64,000 nt of DNA from Hyperoplus lanceolatus (GCA_026929865.2 CM049405.1:17353501-17417500); one strand, 5' to 3'. Numbered from the stretch's first letter, positions 46,276 through 58,996 are shown. Made by a program: numbers and translations. Notes: generated by a model not told the origin, from the letters alone.

Positions 46276-46729
46276 CAGTAAAGAAAGAACAAATTATGTT
46301 TTGCTTCATATGAACCACACATCTTGTCCCATGGCATTGATAACTGGGCACCATCTTCGAAGGCACAAGGGTCCATCAGAATCCCTTTTCCAACGGACTA
46401 TGGCTAGCTACAACATGAGGTGACACAAGTCAGTAGAAACAGTTATACTTGCCTGACGGTGTCGCCTGAAGGTCGAGAATTGTGGATTTTCTAGAGAAAT
46501 GGAAACAAAACGGTACACCATCAGTGTCCACCTATTCAACGACTGTTTGTACGAGCGAGCAATATCATTGGCGTCAACTAAATACCGTTAGCGTCGGTTG
46601 GCTTACGCTAGCTGACAGCTCGTTCGACATTCACTCGCTCAACTAACTTAAAACAGTTTAAAACCGGAAAAATACACGAGTGTTCTGATCTTATTCAAAT
46701 GTATGTTATAATACTTACTCTGAACACAT
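42248..46729 (-). CDS. C7orf57: C7orf57 homologue (7 coding exons)
   Basis: Exons in coding order: 46729-46719, 46490-46453, 46212-46060, 45958-45886, 45086-44975, 44653-44574, 42332-42248. They join in frame to 552 nt, about 183 aa; human C7orf57 is about 295, so the fish protein is shorter. Matching blocks are ISQIPGLS, GDSDYIKMAKQGGHKG, YKPPDWLW, PPFGTDNMSAWERD and the C-terminal MSKLLSFGYADDD. The first exon carries only MCSE before the donor. The second intron has a GC-AG donor (CAG|GCAAGT), which the reading frame requires. The end of exon 4 is uncertain: a donor at CC|GTTAGA or one about 20 bases further keeps frame. No domain of known biochemical role is visible. An X-box sits 70 bp upstream of the ATG. 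Confidence 0.88.
45147..45519. mobile_element. TTAA-flanked MITE in a C7orf57-homologue intron
   Basis: The inverted ends are ACCTGCAGTGTGTAGAAT at the left and the complement of TTACACACTGCACC at the right. Both are bounded by TTAA (45143-45146 and 45520-45523). The 373-bp interior has no coding capacity and contains a CGCCATCTTGAAAG motif. The target type suits the piggyBac or Kolobok groups. It lies between exons 4 and 5. Confidence 0.65.
46220..46273 (+). repeat. (CA)n microsatellite at a 3' splice site
   Basis: The tract is (GU)n in the transcript of the C7orf57 homologue. It ends about 8 nt before the exon 3 acceptor (GAAAACAG), in the place normally taken by a polypyrimidine tract. 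Confidence 0.9.
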
Positions 46730-46798
46730 TTTGAAAGCAGGGAAAGAAACTTCTGTGTGCGGACTGGAGCACAGACTCTGTTTGTAACTTGAGGTCGC

Positions 46799-46812
46799 GT
46801 TACTATGGAAAC
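46799..46812. promoter_or_regulatory. RFX X-box in the C7orf57-homologue promoter
   Basis: GTTACTATGGAAAC matches the near-palindromic X-box GTTNCCATGGNAAC, with two half-sites separated by AT. It lies 70 bp upstream of the ATG at 46729, the usual distance for RFX-controlled ciliary genes. Confidence 0.65.
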
Positions 46813-46959
46813 GCCCGGAGCAGTTGGTAGGCGGACGGGTGTGTGATGCTCCCTGGATGATGCCCCATGACGTGCGGTGTGGTAATGTACATTTATAGAA
46901 AAGTCGACGCCACTAGTTAAGTATTTGTTAGTTAGTTTGTTAATTAATACACTTTATTA

Positions 46960-47915
46960 GTGTGAATGCTGGAGCTTCCAGCATTCACACTATTGTTATC
47001 CAAATCTTTATTATTAGTGTGAATGCTGGAGCTTCCAGCATTCACACTACTGTTATCCAAATCTTTATTATTAGTGTGAATGCTGGAGCTTCCAGCATTC
47101 ACACTATTGTTATCCAAATCTTTATTAGTGTGAATGCTGGAGCTTCCAGCATTCACACTATTGTTATCCAAATCTTTTTTATTAGTGTGAATGCTGTAGC
47201 ATTCACAGCTTTAATATTCTGCGTATTTATTCTTATTGGTGGGAATGCTGAAAGCATTCACAGCTTTAATATTCTGCGTATTTATTCTTCTTATTATTAT
47301 TATTGGTGTGAATGCTGAAAGCATTCACAGCTTTAATATTCTGCGTATTTATTCTTATTGGTGTGAATGCTGAAAGCATTCACAGCATTGATATTCTACG
47401 TATTTGGTGTGAATGCTGAAAGCATTCACAGCATTGATATTCTACGTATTTGGTGTGAATGCTAAAAGCATTCACAGCTTTGATATTCTGCGTATTTATT
47501 GGTGTGAATGCTGAAAGCATTCACAGCTTTAATATTCTGCGTATTTGGTGTGAAGGCTGAAAGCTTCACACTATTGATATTCTGCGTATTTATTATTGGT
47601 GTGAATGCTGAAAGCATTCACAGCTTTAATATTCTGCGTATTTATTCTTATTATTGGTGTGAATGCTGAAAGCATTCACAGCTTTAATATTCTGCTTATT
47701 TATTGGTGTGAATGCTGAAAGCATTCACAGCTTTAATATTCTGCGTATTTGGTGTGAATGCTGAAAGCATTCACAGCTTTAATATTCTGCGTATTTATTC
47801 TTCTTATTATTGGTGTGAATGCTGAAAGCATTCACAGCATTGATATTCTACGTATTTGGTGTGAATGCTGGAAGCATTCACAGCTTTAATATTCTGCGTA
47901 TTTATTCTTATTATT
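46960..47915. repeat. Tandem array of about 18 hairpin monomers
   Basis: Each monomer of about 45-67 bp has a perfect or near-perfect inverted repeat plus an AT-rich spacer. Copies 1-4 (starting 46960, 47017, 47074, 47128) have 14-bp arms GTGTGAATGCTGGA around GCT. Later copies, from 47239, have 10-bp arms TGTGAATGCT around GAA and a spacer containing CTTTAATATTCTGCGTATTT. Copy 5 at 47185 is a hybrid. Arms stay complementary even where the sequence has changed, for example at 47548. The array leads directly into the 2-kb units. Confidence 0.9.
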
Positions 47916-48960
47916 ATTATTATTTTTATTCCGCCACTTTTTAGGCCTTCAATAACTTCAACATACTTCAACCTTCATACATGTTCAACATATCAATATT
48001 TTCAGCTCTTCAAGGGCTTTCTAGGACCATTTCAACATTTTCAAAAAATTCATAATTTCATATTTATTTTCAACGTTTTATGAAAAATATTCAGATCCCA
48101 GCCACTCATTAATACTATTCCCAATAAACTTCATATACACCTTCAATTGTTCAGCTATTTCAGGACATTAATCTGTATGATTCAGAATTTTTGCTACACT
48201 GCAAAATTTCAAATAAATTCAACTTTATGAATTTTAATATTTCATGCAAAATTATGATCGTTCCTACTCGTCCATACTTCATCGTAGAAACTCGATTTCA
48301 AGCCTTTCCTGTTCGTCTTGCACAGTTACACACTTTCATAATTCAATATTTTTTCATAAAATGTATAACTTCAGAGATATTAAAGGTTTATTAAACATAA
48401 AGTCTCTCCATGCAAATGAATATCCCGAAGAGTTTGGACATGACGCCAAACCTATCTGCTCATTCATACGTCATCCTAGAAACATGATTCTAACATATAA
48501 ATATTCAGCTGACTTCCCCTCTTCATAATCTATGAACAGTTTTTTCAACAAATGTATAGTTTTCTCATGAGACAGCCTTGTTTGAAGGCACGCAAACTCC
48601 AAAATCAAACAGTGAGTGGATGGAGCTACACTCCATGATCGGATGTCAAATGAACTCCATTTTCAACTTGCTGGCCTAACCAAATTGTTTACAATACAGA
48701 CCCAAATGTCACAGTGAATATTAATTGGAATCTCTCATTCTCACGGTACCATCATTTTTCTGTCAGACAAATGGTTTGCGAGATACAGCCATTAGTTCGG
48801 CTTAGCTGCTCTATTTGTCTCTGTCTTAGACAGGGGATTTGGAGACACAAGTGGCTGTACGTGTGTAGATTACCAGTACAGCTGTTACCACTCAGCCCTG
48901 ATTAGCTGTGACCACAGCACCATAGCAATATATAGTTTTCTTGTTATGTTATTGAACACA

Positions 48961-49032
48961 GGTCTGGTGGCTTAGTGGTTTAAGCCCAGGTCTCGTAGTT
49001 CAAAAGGTCTCAGGTTCGATTCCAGCTGAGGG
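48961..49032 (+). promoter_or_regulatory. Pol III A and B boxes, tRNA-like, unit 1
   Basis: TGGCTTAGTGG matches the A-box consensus TGGCNNAGTGG, and GGTTCGATTCC matches the B-box GGTTCGANTCC, about 45 bp apart. A D-arm-like GGCT...AGCC pairing is present. There is no matching acceptor stem, so this is a SINE-like pol III promoter and not a functional tRNA gene. Confidence 0.7.
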
Positions 49033-49108
49033 AATACAATTTTCGAATTCTCAAATGTTTGTGTGAAGGAAGTATGTCTCGTGGTGTAAGTGCATATGGC
49101 ACATTAAG

Positions 49109-49143
49109 CACACACACACACACACACACACATACACACACAC
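49109..49143 (+). repeat. (CA)n tract downstream of the pol III boxes
   Basis: A short CA tract follows the tRNA-like segment by about 80 bp. Counterparts occur in the other pol III-bearing units (about 54963, 57145, 58958, 60750 and 63042), except unit 2, where an A/T-rich stretch and a T-run of about 35 bp (near 51148-51181) take its place. Confidence 0.85.
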
Positions 49144-49366
49144 CAAGTTGCCTTTACTCAGTCAGTTTTCATCCCATAAACTTCATACCACATTCTACAT
49201 GTTCAGCTCCTTCAGGACATTACATGGTAGTATCCAGATTGAGCTGAACACAGGGTTGGGGGTTCCACTTTCCCGCTCCAACACCAAATTTTAGACTTCA
49301 ATTGATTTTCTTAAAATTTTGCACAGATGTTCATTATGACTCAGAGATGACATCACAAGAGTTTAG

Positions 49367-49379
49367 AGGTCAAAGGTCA
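49367..49379 (+). promoter_or_regulatory. DR1 nuclear-receptor-type element, repeated in seven units
   Basis: AGGTCA-A-AGGTCA is a perfect direct repeat with 1-bp spacing (DR1). It is followed within about 20 bp by TCAAGGTCA and by GGTCACTGTGACG, an ERE-like inverted repeat with 3-bp spacing and one mismatch. Identical DR1 copies occur at 53186, 55204, 57413, 59223, 61021 and 63310; unit 2 lacks it. DR1 sites bind RXR, PPAR, HNF4 and COUP-TF class receptors. Binding here is inference. Confidence 0.65.
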
Positions 49380-50972
49380 AATTTCAAGGTCACTGTGACG
49401 TTGCCTTTTGTGACTGCATCTCAGGAACGCTTCCACGGTTTTTCTTCAAATTTTGCACAAATGTTGATTCTGACTCAAAGATGAACTGATTACATTTTGA
49501 AGGTCATACTTCAAGGTCATAATTCATTCCTCAATTCAGCTAGAAAGTCCATCAAACTTCCAAACATTACACATTTTCAAACATTCTATTATTCAACCAT
49601 TCTGTTGATTCAGATATATTCATCCTTCGTTCTTCATCAACATTCAGCAGTGAAGCGTCAGCTTCTTCAACATCAGCGTCAGCATTCACACCGCAATTTC
49701 TTCAAGGAATTGCAATTCTAGTTATTATTATTATTCCGCCCAATTTCATGGCGGGGCCATATCTTCAACATGCTTCATTCCACAAACTATCTTCAACCAT
49801 CCCTCATATTCAGCCCATTTTTCACATGCTTGCTTTCAATAAAATTTTCAAAAATTCATAACTTCATAATTAATAAGCAATTAAACCAAAATTATGAAAA
49901 GTTTCAAATCTCTTCTTCTCCCCGACAATTCATCCTAGAAAGACCATTCTTACGTCTAAATGTTCAGCTCATTCCACACAACAATAATTCGTGAACAGTT
50001 TTTTCATAAAATCCATAATTTCAAAGCAATTCAACTTTTATGAAATTAATATTTCATACAAAATTATGATTCGTCCTACTCATTCATACTTCATCGTAGA
50101 AACTCGATTCAAAGTGTCCCATGTTCGTCTTGCACAGGAGCATATTTCCATCATTCACAATTTCTTCATAAAATTCCTAACTTCAGAGATATTTAAAGGT
50201 TTATTACACCCAAAATCCCTATTGGGAATGCATTAGAATGCAAAACGCCGAGCGTCTTTGCACTGATTACCAACACTTCTAGCTCACTGCTAATTCATCC
50301 TACAAAGCTCATTCCTTCAACTAACTGTTCAGCTATCTTTCGTCTTTCATTGTTAAAATTCAACCTTTTAAAAAAATGCATAGTTTTCAAATTAATAGGC
50401 CATGTTTGATGCATGTGAAACATCAATTTGAGTGATTTCTAGAGTGTACAGATCAACTGCCAGAGTGGAGAAGAGGAATAAAAGAACACCAGACATTTTT
50501 AAGACGCGACAACTCACAAAAATGGAACTCCTCATGGATGATTTTGGTATCTAACTGTAGATAATATTGTTGCGGACGTAGAAATGTTTCTTTGGAGCCA
50601 AATGGACATACATATTAGGAGCTGTATTTCTAAGCGAAAAAAGTCTAACCGAACGATGCCTCTGCCTCATCCACTCTCTGTTTAAATGAGATTTTACATT
50701 CCACGACAGAAAATCTAAACGAAAATTGCTCTCAATCCCGAACGTTTTTACAATACAGGCCCAAACTTCGCACTGAATCTTAATCGGAATCTTCTGGTTC
50801 TCACGGTATCTTCATTTTGTCTGTCAGACAAACAGTTTGCGAGCAAGAGACATTAGTTCGGATGGTGCGTTTCACTGAGCTCTGGAGGGGGAGGTACCAC
50901 AGCTGTTACCACTGGGCCCTGATTAGCTGTCACTTTCTTGCAAATGTGACCTGCTCAATGCAGTTTACAACA

Positions 50973-51044
50973 GGTTTGGTGGCTTAGTGGTTTAAGCCCT
51001 TGTCTCGTAGTCTAAAGGTCACAGGTTCGAATCCAGCTGAGGGA
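50973..51044 (+). promoter_or_regulatory. Pol III boxes, unit 2
   Basis: The A box is intact. The B box reads GGTTCGAATCC, also consensus. The surrounding unit is the most divergent in the array, so both boxes are better kept than their flanks. Confidence 0.65.
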
Positions 51045-51142
51045 ATGCAATTTTCACCTCAAATCTTTGTGTGAAGGTGAACATGTCTCGTGGTAAGTGC
51101 ATATGGCGCATTAGGCATATCTATACATATAAATTTTTATTA

Positions 51143-51185
<43 letters not shown>

Positions 51186-52589
51186 CTGAGTTTAAAGTTG
51201 GCGGTTCAAGTCCCAGTTACCGCAAAATTTAGACTTTACACGGATTTTCTTCTAACTTAGCACAAATGTTTATTATGACTCAATTATAACCCCAGAGGAG
51301 TTTAGAGGCTGGGCATCAAGTTTCAAGGTCATAATTCATTAATTTTTCATAAATTGTATTATTCAATCATTCTATTCATTCAGATATATTCATCCTTCGT
51401 TCTTCATCAACATTCAGCAGTGAAGTTTATTCAGCATCAGCTTCAGTTCAGCAGCGCAGCATTCACACCGCAATTTCGTCAGGAATTGCATTTCTAGTTA
51501 TTATTATTATTATTCCGTACGTTCTTTGGCCTTCAATAACTTCAACATACTTCAACCTTCATACATGTTCCATATATCAATATTTTCAGCTCTTCAAGGG
51601 CTTCGTAGGCATACATTTTCAAAAAATCATAATTTCATATTTATTCAACGTTTTATGAAAAATATTCAGGATCCCAGCCACTCATTAATACTATTCCCAC
51701 AAACTTCATATACACCTTCAATTGTTCAGCTATTTCAGGACATTAATCTGTATGATTCAGAATTTTTGCTACACTACAAAATTTCAAATAAATTCAACTT
51801 TTATGAATTTTAATATTTCATGCAAAATTATGATGGTCCCTACTCGTTGATACTTGATCGTAGAAACTCGATTTCAATTCCTGTTCGTCTTGCACAGTTG
51901 CACACTTTCATAATTCACTATTTTTCATAAAAATGTATAACTCTTCAGAGATATTAAAGGCTTATTAAACATAAAAGTCTATTAATGCAAATGAATGAGG
52001 AAGGATCCAAACGCGAAGCATTTGGACATGACGCCAAACCTATCTGCTCATTCATACTTCATCCTGGAAACATGATTCTAACATATAAATATTCAGCTGA
52101 CTTCCCTCTTTCATAGCTCATGAACAATTTTTTCAACAAATGTATAGTTTTCTCATGAGACAGCCTTGTTTGAAGGCACGCAACATCAAAATTAAACAGT
52201 GAGTGGATTGAGCAACTTCCCTAGAAAAGAGGCCACATGTACTCCATTTTCAACTTGCTGAGCTAGCCAAATTGTTTACACTACAGACCCAAATTTCACA
52301 CTGAATATTAATTGGAATCTTTCGTTCTCACGGTATAGTTATTTTTTTCTGTCAGACAAACGGTTTGCGAGATATCGGGAACAGTTTGGGCTTATGCGTT
52401 CATAAAACCTCTGTCTGTGTGATCCTTTGGGGAGACAAGTCCGTACATGTGTAGAATACCAGCTGTTTAAAATTGACACTGATTAGCTGTCTGTCACCAT
52501 GGTGACACCATTGGCACGTGCACCTGTCTTTGACTCAACGATGACATCATAGGCTAATGTTGGTCCAACTCCATAGAGAGCACAGAGAG

Positions 52590-53103
<514 letters not shown>

Positions 53104-53534
53104 CAAATTTTAGACTTCACCGGATTTTCTTAAAATTTTGCACAGATGTTCATTATGACTCAGAGATGACATCACAAGAGTTTAGAGGTCAAAGGTCAAA
53201 TTTCAAGGTCACTGTGACGTTGCCTTTTGTGACTGCATTCTCAGGAACGCTTCCACGGTTTTTCTTCAAATTTTGCACAAATGTTGATTCTGACTCAAAG
53301 ATGAACTGATTACATTTGGAGGTCATACTTCAAGGTCATAATTAATTCCTCAATTCAGCTAGTCCATTCAAACTTCCAAATATTCCACATTTTTCAAACA
53401 TTCTATTATTCAACCATTCTGTTGATTCAGATATATTCATCCTTCGTTCTTCATCAACATTTAGCAGTGAAGCGTCAGCTTCTTCAACATCAGCTAGCAT
53501 TCACACCGCAATTTCTTCAAGGAATTGCAGAAGT

Positions 53535-53800
53535 TGGTGTGAATGCTGAAAGCATTCAGCTTTAATATTCTGGTGGCTTATTCTTATTGGTGTGAATGCT
53601 GAAAGCATTCACAGCTTTAATATTCTGCGTATTTATTGGTGTGAATGCTGAAAGCATTCACAGCTTTAATATTCTGCGTATTTATTTATTGGTGTGAATG
53701 CTGAAAGCATTCACAGCTTTAATATTCTGCGTATTTATTCTTATTATTGGTGTGAATGCTGAAAGCATTCACAGCTTTAATATTCTGCGTATTTATTCTT
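53535..53800. repeat. Five hairpin monomers between units 3 and 4
   Basis: These are the same GAA-loop hairpin with the CTTTAATATTCTG spacer as in the array at 46960. The first copy is damaged (CATTCAGC instead of CATTCACAGC). Confidence 0.85.
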
Positions 53801-54311
53801 ATTATTATTATTCCGCACGCTTTCTGGCGCTCAATAACTTCAACATACTTCAACCTTCATACATGTTCCATATATCATTATTTTCAGCTCTTCAAGGGCT
53901 TTCTTGGACCATTTCAACATTTTCAAAAATTCATAATTTCATATTTATTCAACGTTTTATGAAAATATTCAGGATCCCAGCCACTCATTCATACTTATTC
54001 CCACAAACTTCATATACACCTTCAATTGTTCAGCTATTTCAGGACATTAATCTGTATGATTCAGAATTTTTCGCTACACTGCAAAATTTCAAATAAATTC
54101 AACTTTTATGAATTTTAATATTTCATGCAAAATTATGATCGTTCCTACTCGTCCATACTTCATCGTAGAAACTCGATTTCAAGCTCTTCCTGTTCGTCTT
54201 GCACAGTTGCACACTTTCATAATTCACTATTTTTTCATAAAATGTATAACTTCAGAGATATTAAAGGTTTATTAAACATAAAGTCTCTCCATGCAAATGA
54301 ATAGGGAAGGA

Positions 54312-54332
54312 TCCAAACTCGAAGAGTTTGGA
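54312..54332. repeat. Conserved internal hairpin, 9-bp stem with GAA loop
   Basis: TCCAAACTC-GAA-GAGTTTGGA is a perfect stem-loop. Equivalent copies occur near 56137 and 60111, with damaged forms in the other units. Its loop is the same GAA triplet as in the boundary hairpins, though the stem differs. Confidence 0.75.
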
Positions 54333-54817
54333 CATGACGCCAAACCTATCTGCTCATTCATACGTCATCCTAGAAACATGATTCTAACATATAAATATTC
54401 AGCTGACTTCCCCTCTTTCATTGTTCATGAACACTTTTTCAACAAATGTATAGTTTTCTCATGAGACATTCTTGTTTGAAGGCACGAAAACTCAAAATCA
54501 AACAGTGAGTGGATGGAGCTACACTCCATGATCGGATGTCAAATGAACTCCATTTTCAACTTGCTGACCTAACCAAATTGTTTACAATACAGACCCAAAT
54601 TTCACAGTGAATATTAATTGGAATCTTCTCATTCTCACGGTACGATCATTTTTTCTGTCAGACAAACGGTTTGCGGTGAGAGAGGCAGAAGTTCGAGGCA
54701 TGCGCTCGGTGAGCTCTAAAGGTGGAGAGGTAACACAGCTGTTACCAATTGGCCCTGATTAGCTGTGACCACAGCACCATAGCAATATATAGTTCTCTTG
54801 TTATGTTATTGAACACA

Positions 54818-54889
54818 GGTCTGGTGGCTTAGTGGTTTAAGCCTAGGTCTCGTAGTTTAAAGGTCTCAGGTACGATTCCAGCTGCGGGA
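54818..54889 (+). promoter_or_regulatory. Pol III boxes, unit 4
   Basis: The A box is intact. The B box is altered to GGTACGATTCC, one mismatch from consensus, so this copy may be weaker. Confidence 0.6.
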
Positions 54890-56738
54890 ATACAATTTTC
54901 ACCTCAAATGTTTGTGTGAAGGGAAAGCATGTCTCGTGGTAAGTGCATATGGCACATTAAGCACACACACACACATACACACACCAAGTTGCCTTTACTC
55001 AGTCAGTTTTCATCCGATAAACTTCATACTGCTTCTACATGTTCAGCTCCTTCAGACATTACATGGTAGTATCCAGATTGAGCTGAACACAGGGCTGGGG
55101 GTTCAATTCCCCGTTCCAACACCAAATTTTAGACTTCACCGATTTTCTTAAAATTTTGCACAGATGTTGATTATGACTCAGAGATGACATCACAAGAGTT
55201 TAGAGGTCAAAGGTCAAATTTCAAGGTCACTGTGACGTTGCCTTTTGTGACTGCATTCTCAGGAACGCTCCACGGCCTTTTCTTCAAATTTTGCACAAAT
55301 GTTGATTCTGACTCAAAGATGAACTGATTACATTTTGAAGGTCATACTTCAAGGTCATAATTCATTCCTCAATTCAGCTAGAAAGTCCATTCAAACTTCC
55401 AAACATTACACATTTTTCAAACATTCTATTATTCAACCATTCTGTTGATTCAGATATATTCATCCTTCGTTCTTCATCAACATTCAGCAGTGAAGTTTAT
55501 TCAGCGTCAGCTTCAGTTCAGCAGCGCAGCATTCACACCGCAATTTCTTCAAGGAATTGCAATTCTAGTTATTGGTGTGAATGCTGAAAGCATTCACAGC
55601 TTTAATATTCTGCGTATTTATTCTTATTATTATTATTATTCCGTACGTTCTTTGGCCTTCAATAACTTCAACATACTTCAACCTTCATAACTCACATATC
55701 AATATTTTCAGCTTTTCAAGGGCTTTCTAGGACCATTTCAACATTTTCAAAAATTCATAATTTCATATTTTATTCAACGTTTTATGAAAAATATTCAGAT
55801 CCCAGCCACTCATTCATACTTATTCCCACAAACTTCATACACCTTCAATTGTTCAGCTATTTCAGGACATTAATCTGTATGATTCAGAATTTTTTGCTAC
55901 ACTGCAAAATTTCAAATAAATTCAACTTTTATGAATTTTAATATTTCATGCAAAAATTATGATGGTCCCTACTCATTCATACTTCATCGTAGAAACTCGA
56001 TTTCAAGTTCTTCCTGTTCGTCTTGCACAGTTACACACTTTCATAATTCACTATTTTTTCATAAAATGTATAACTTCAGAGATATTAAAGGTTTATTAAA
56101 CATAAAAGTCTCTCCATGCAAATGAATAGGGAAGGATCCAAACTCGAAGAGTTTGGACATGACGCCAAACCTATTCGCTCATTCATACGTCATCCTTAGA
56201 AACATGATTCTAACATATAAATATTCAGCTGACTTCCTCTTCATAATCATTAAACAGTTTTTCTAACAAATGTTTAGTTTTCTCAAGGAGACAGCCTTGT
56301 TTGAAGGCACGCAAACTCAAAATCAAACAGTGAGTGGATGGAGCTACACTCCATGATCGGATGTCAAATGAACTCCATTTTCAACTTGCTGGCCTAACCA
56401 AATTGTTTACAATACAGACCCAAATGTCACAGTGAATATTAATTGGAATCTTCTCATTCTCACGGTACTCATTTTTTCTGTCAGACAAACGGTTTGCGAG
56501 ATACAGCCATTAGTTCGGGCTTAGCGTTCATTTAAAACCTCTGTCTGTGTGACAGGGGATTTGGGGGACACAAGTGGCTGTACGTGTGTAGATTACCAGT
56601 ACAGCTGTTTACACTTGACACTGGATTAGCTGTCTGTCACCATGGTGACCATTACAGTGCACTGGTTGTCTTTGACTCACAACGATGACATCATAGGCCA
56701 ATATAGGTCCAACCCAAAGAGAGAGAGGGAGAGGGAGA

Positions 56739-56740
<2 letters not shown>

Positions 56741-56795
<55 letters not shown>

Positions 56796-56796
56796 A

Positions 56797-56889
<93 letters not shown>
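56741..56889 (+). repeat. (CA)n microsatellite, unit 5
   Basis: The tract lies in the extra segment present in units 3, 5 and 8, between a GAGAGAGAGG-type run and CCCTACATATACCAC. Confidence 0.95.
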
Positions 56890-56892
<3 letters not shown>

Positions 56893-57002
56893 ACATATAC
56901 CACAGAGGTGGAGAGGTAACACAGCTGTTACCAATTGGCCCTGATTAGCTGCACCACAGCACCATAGCAATATATAGTTCTCTTGTTATGTTATTGAACA
57001 CA

Positions 57003-57074
57003 GGTCTGGTGGCTTAGTGGTTTAAGCCCAGGTCTCAGAAGTTCAAAGGTCTCAGGTTCGATTCCAGCTGAGGG
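57003..57074 (+). promoter_or_regulatory. Pol III boxes, unit 5
   Basis: Both A and B boxes match consensus. A small change (TCTCAGAAGTTC) falls between them. Confidence 0.65.
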
Positions 57075-57144
57075 AATACAATTTTCACCTCAAATGTTTG
57101 TGTGAAGGGAAGCATGTCTCGTGGTAAGTGCATATGGCACATTA

Positions 57145-57183
<39 letters not shown>

Positions 57184-58824
57184 ACACAATTCAAGTTGCC
57201 TTTACTCAGTCAGTTTTCATCCGATAAACTTCATACCATTCTTACATGTTCAGCTCCTTCAGGACATTACATGGTAGTATCCAGATTGAGCTGAACACAG
57301 GGTTGGGGGTTCAATTCCCGTTCCAACACCAAATTTTTAGACTTCACCGGATTTTCTTAAAATTTTGCACAGATGTTCATTATGACTCAGAGATGACATC
57401 ACAAGAGTTTAGAGGTCAAAGGTCAAAAATTTCAAGGTCACTGTGACGTTGCCTTTTGTGACTGCATTCTCATGAACGCTTCCACGGTTTTTCTCAAATT
57501 TTGCACAAATGTTGATTCTGACTCAACGATGAACTGATAACCTTTTGGAGGCCTACTCAAGGTCATAATTCATTCCTAATGCCAGCTAGAAAATCCATTC
57601 AAACTTCCAAATATTCCACATTTTTCAAACATTCTATTTTTCAACCATTCTGTTCATTCATACATTTTTATACTTCATACTTTTTCAACATTCAGCAGTG
57701 AAGCATCAGCTTCTTCAGCTTCAGCATTCACACCGCAATTTCTTCAAGGAATGCATTTCAAGTTATTATTATTATTCCGTACGTTCTTTGGCGTTCAATA
57801 ACTTCAACATACTTCAACCTTCATACATGTTCCACATATCATTATTTTCAGCGCTTCAAGGGCTTTCTAGGACCATTTCAACATTTTCAAAAATTCATAA
57901 TTTCATATTTATTCAACGTTTTATGAAAAATATTCAGATCCCAGCCACTCATTCATACTTTATTCCCACAAACTTCATATACACCTTCAATTGTTCAGCT
58001 ATTTCAGGACATTAATCTGTATGATTCAGAATTTTTGCTACACTGCAAAATTTCAAATAAATTCAACTTTTATGAATTTTAATATTTCATGCAAAATTAT
58101 GATGGTCCCTACTCGTTCATACTTCATCGTAGAAACTCGATTTCAAGTTCTTCCTGTTTGTCTTGCACAGTTGCACACTTTCATAATTCAATATTTTTTC
58201 ATAAAATGTATAACTTCTCAGAGATATTAAAGGTTTATTAAACATAAAAGTCTCTCCATGCAAATGAATAGGAAGGATCCAAATCAAGAGTTTGGACATG
58301 ACGCCAAACCTATCTGCTCATTCATACGTCATCCTAGAAACATGATTCTAACATATAAATATTCAGCTGACTTCCCTCTTTCATAATCTTAAACAGTTTT
58401 TCTAACAAATGTTTAGTTTTCTCATGACAGCCTTGTTTGAAGGCACGCAAACTCAAAATCAAACAGTGAGTGGATGGAGCCACACTCCATGATCGGATGT
58501 CAAATGAACTCCATTTTCAACTTGCTGGCCTAACCAAATTGTTTACAATACAGACCCAAATGTTACAGTGAATATTAATTGGAATCTTCTCATTCTCACG
58601 GTACCATCATTTTTTCTGTCAGACAAACGGGGCTTGCGAGATACAGCCATTAGTCTGGCTTAGCGTTCATTTAAAACCCTGTCTGTGTGACAGGGGATTT
58701 GGGGACACAAGTGGCTTGTACGTGTGTAGATTACCAGTACAGCTGTTACCAATTGGCCCTGATTAGCTGCACTTCATTGCACCATAAAGCAATATATAGT
58801 TCTCTTGTTATGTTATTGAACACA

Positions 58825-58895
58825 GGTCTGGTGGCTTAGTGGTTTAAGCCCAGGTCTCGTAGTTCAAAGGTCTCAGGTTCGATTCCAGCTGAGGA
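58825..58895 (+). promoter_or_regulatory. Pol III boxes, unit 6
   Basis: Both boxes match consensus. One G is lost just after the B box. Confidence 0.65.
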
Positions 58896-58954
58896 ATACA
58901 ATTTTCACCTGTGTGAAGGAAGCATGTCTCGTGGTAAGTGCATATGGCACATTA

Positions 58955-58996
<42 letters not shown>

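Larger units (their letters stand above)
47920..49730 (+). mobile_element. Representative array unit 1, putative Helentron/HINE-type non-autonomous element
   Basis: The unit plus its leading hairpin monomer has GGTGTGAATGCTG at the 5' side and the inverse CAGCATTCACACC near the 3' end. The 3' end has an imperfect hairpin (GCAATTTCTTCAAGGAATTGC is typical) and terminates AATTCTAG before T. Subterminal inverted repeats, internal short tandem repeats and a terminal 3' hairpin are the layout described for Helentron-associated elements. No Rep/helicase gene is present, so mobilisation would be in trans. This is inference from structure. Confidence 0.45.

Noticed and set aside
46962-47318. 118-codon frame repeating NAGASSIHT
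   Set aside because: It is a read-through of the hairpin satellite; the frame is broken by spacer-length changes.
46960-47915. Regularly spaced palindromic repeats that resemble a CRISPR array
   Set aside because: The spacers are near-identical to one another and the context is a vertebrate genome; this is a satellite.
48961-49032. Functional tRNA gene
   Set aside because: A and B boxes are present but the acceptor stem does not pair and the T-arm is poor.
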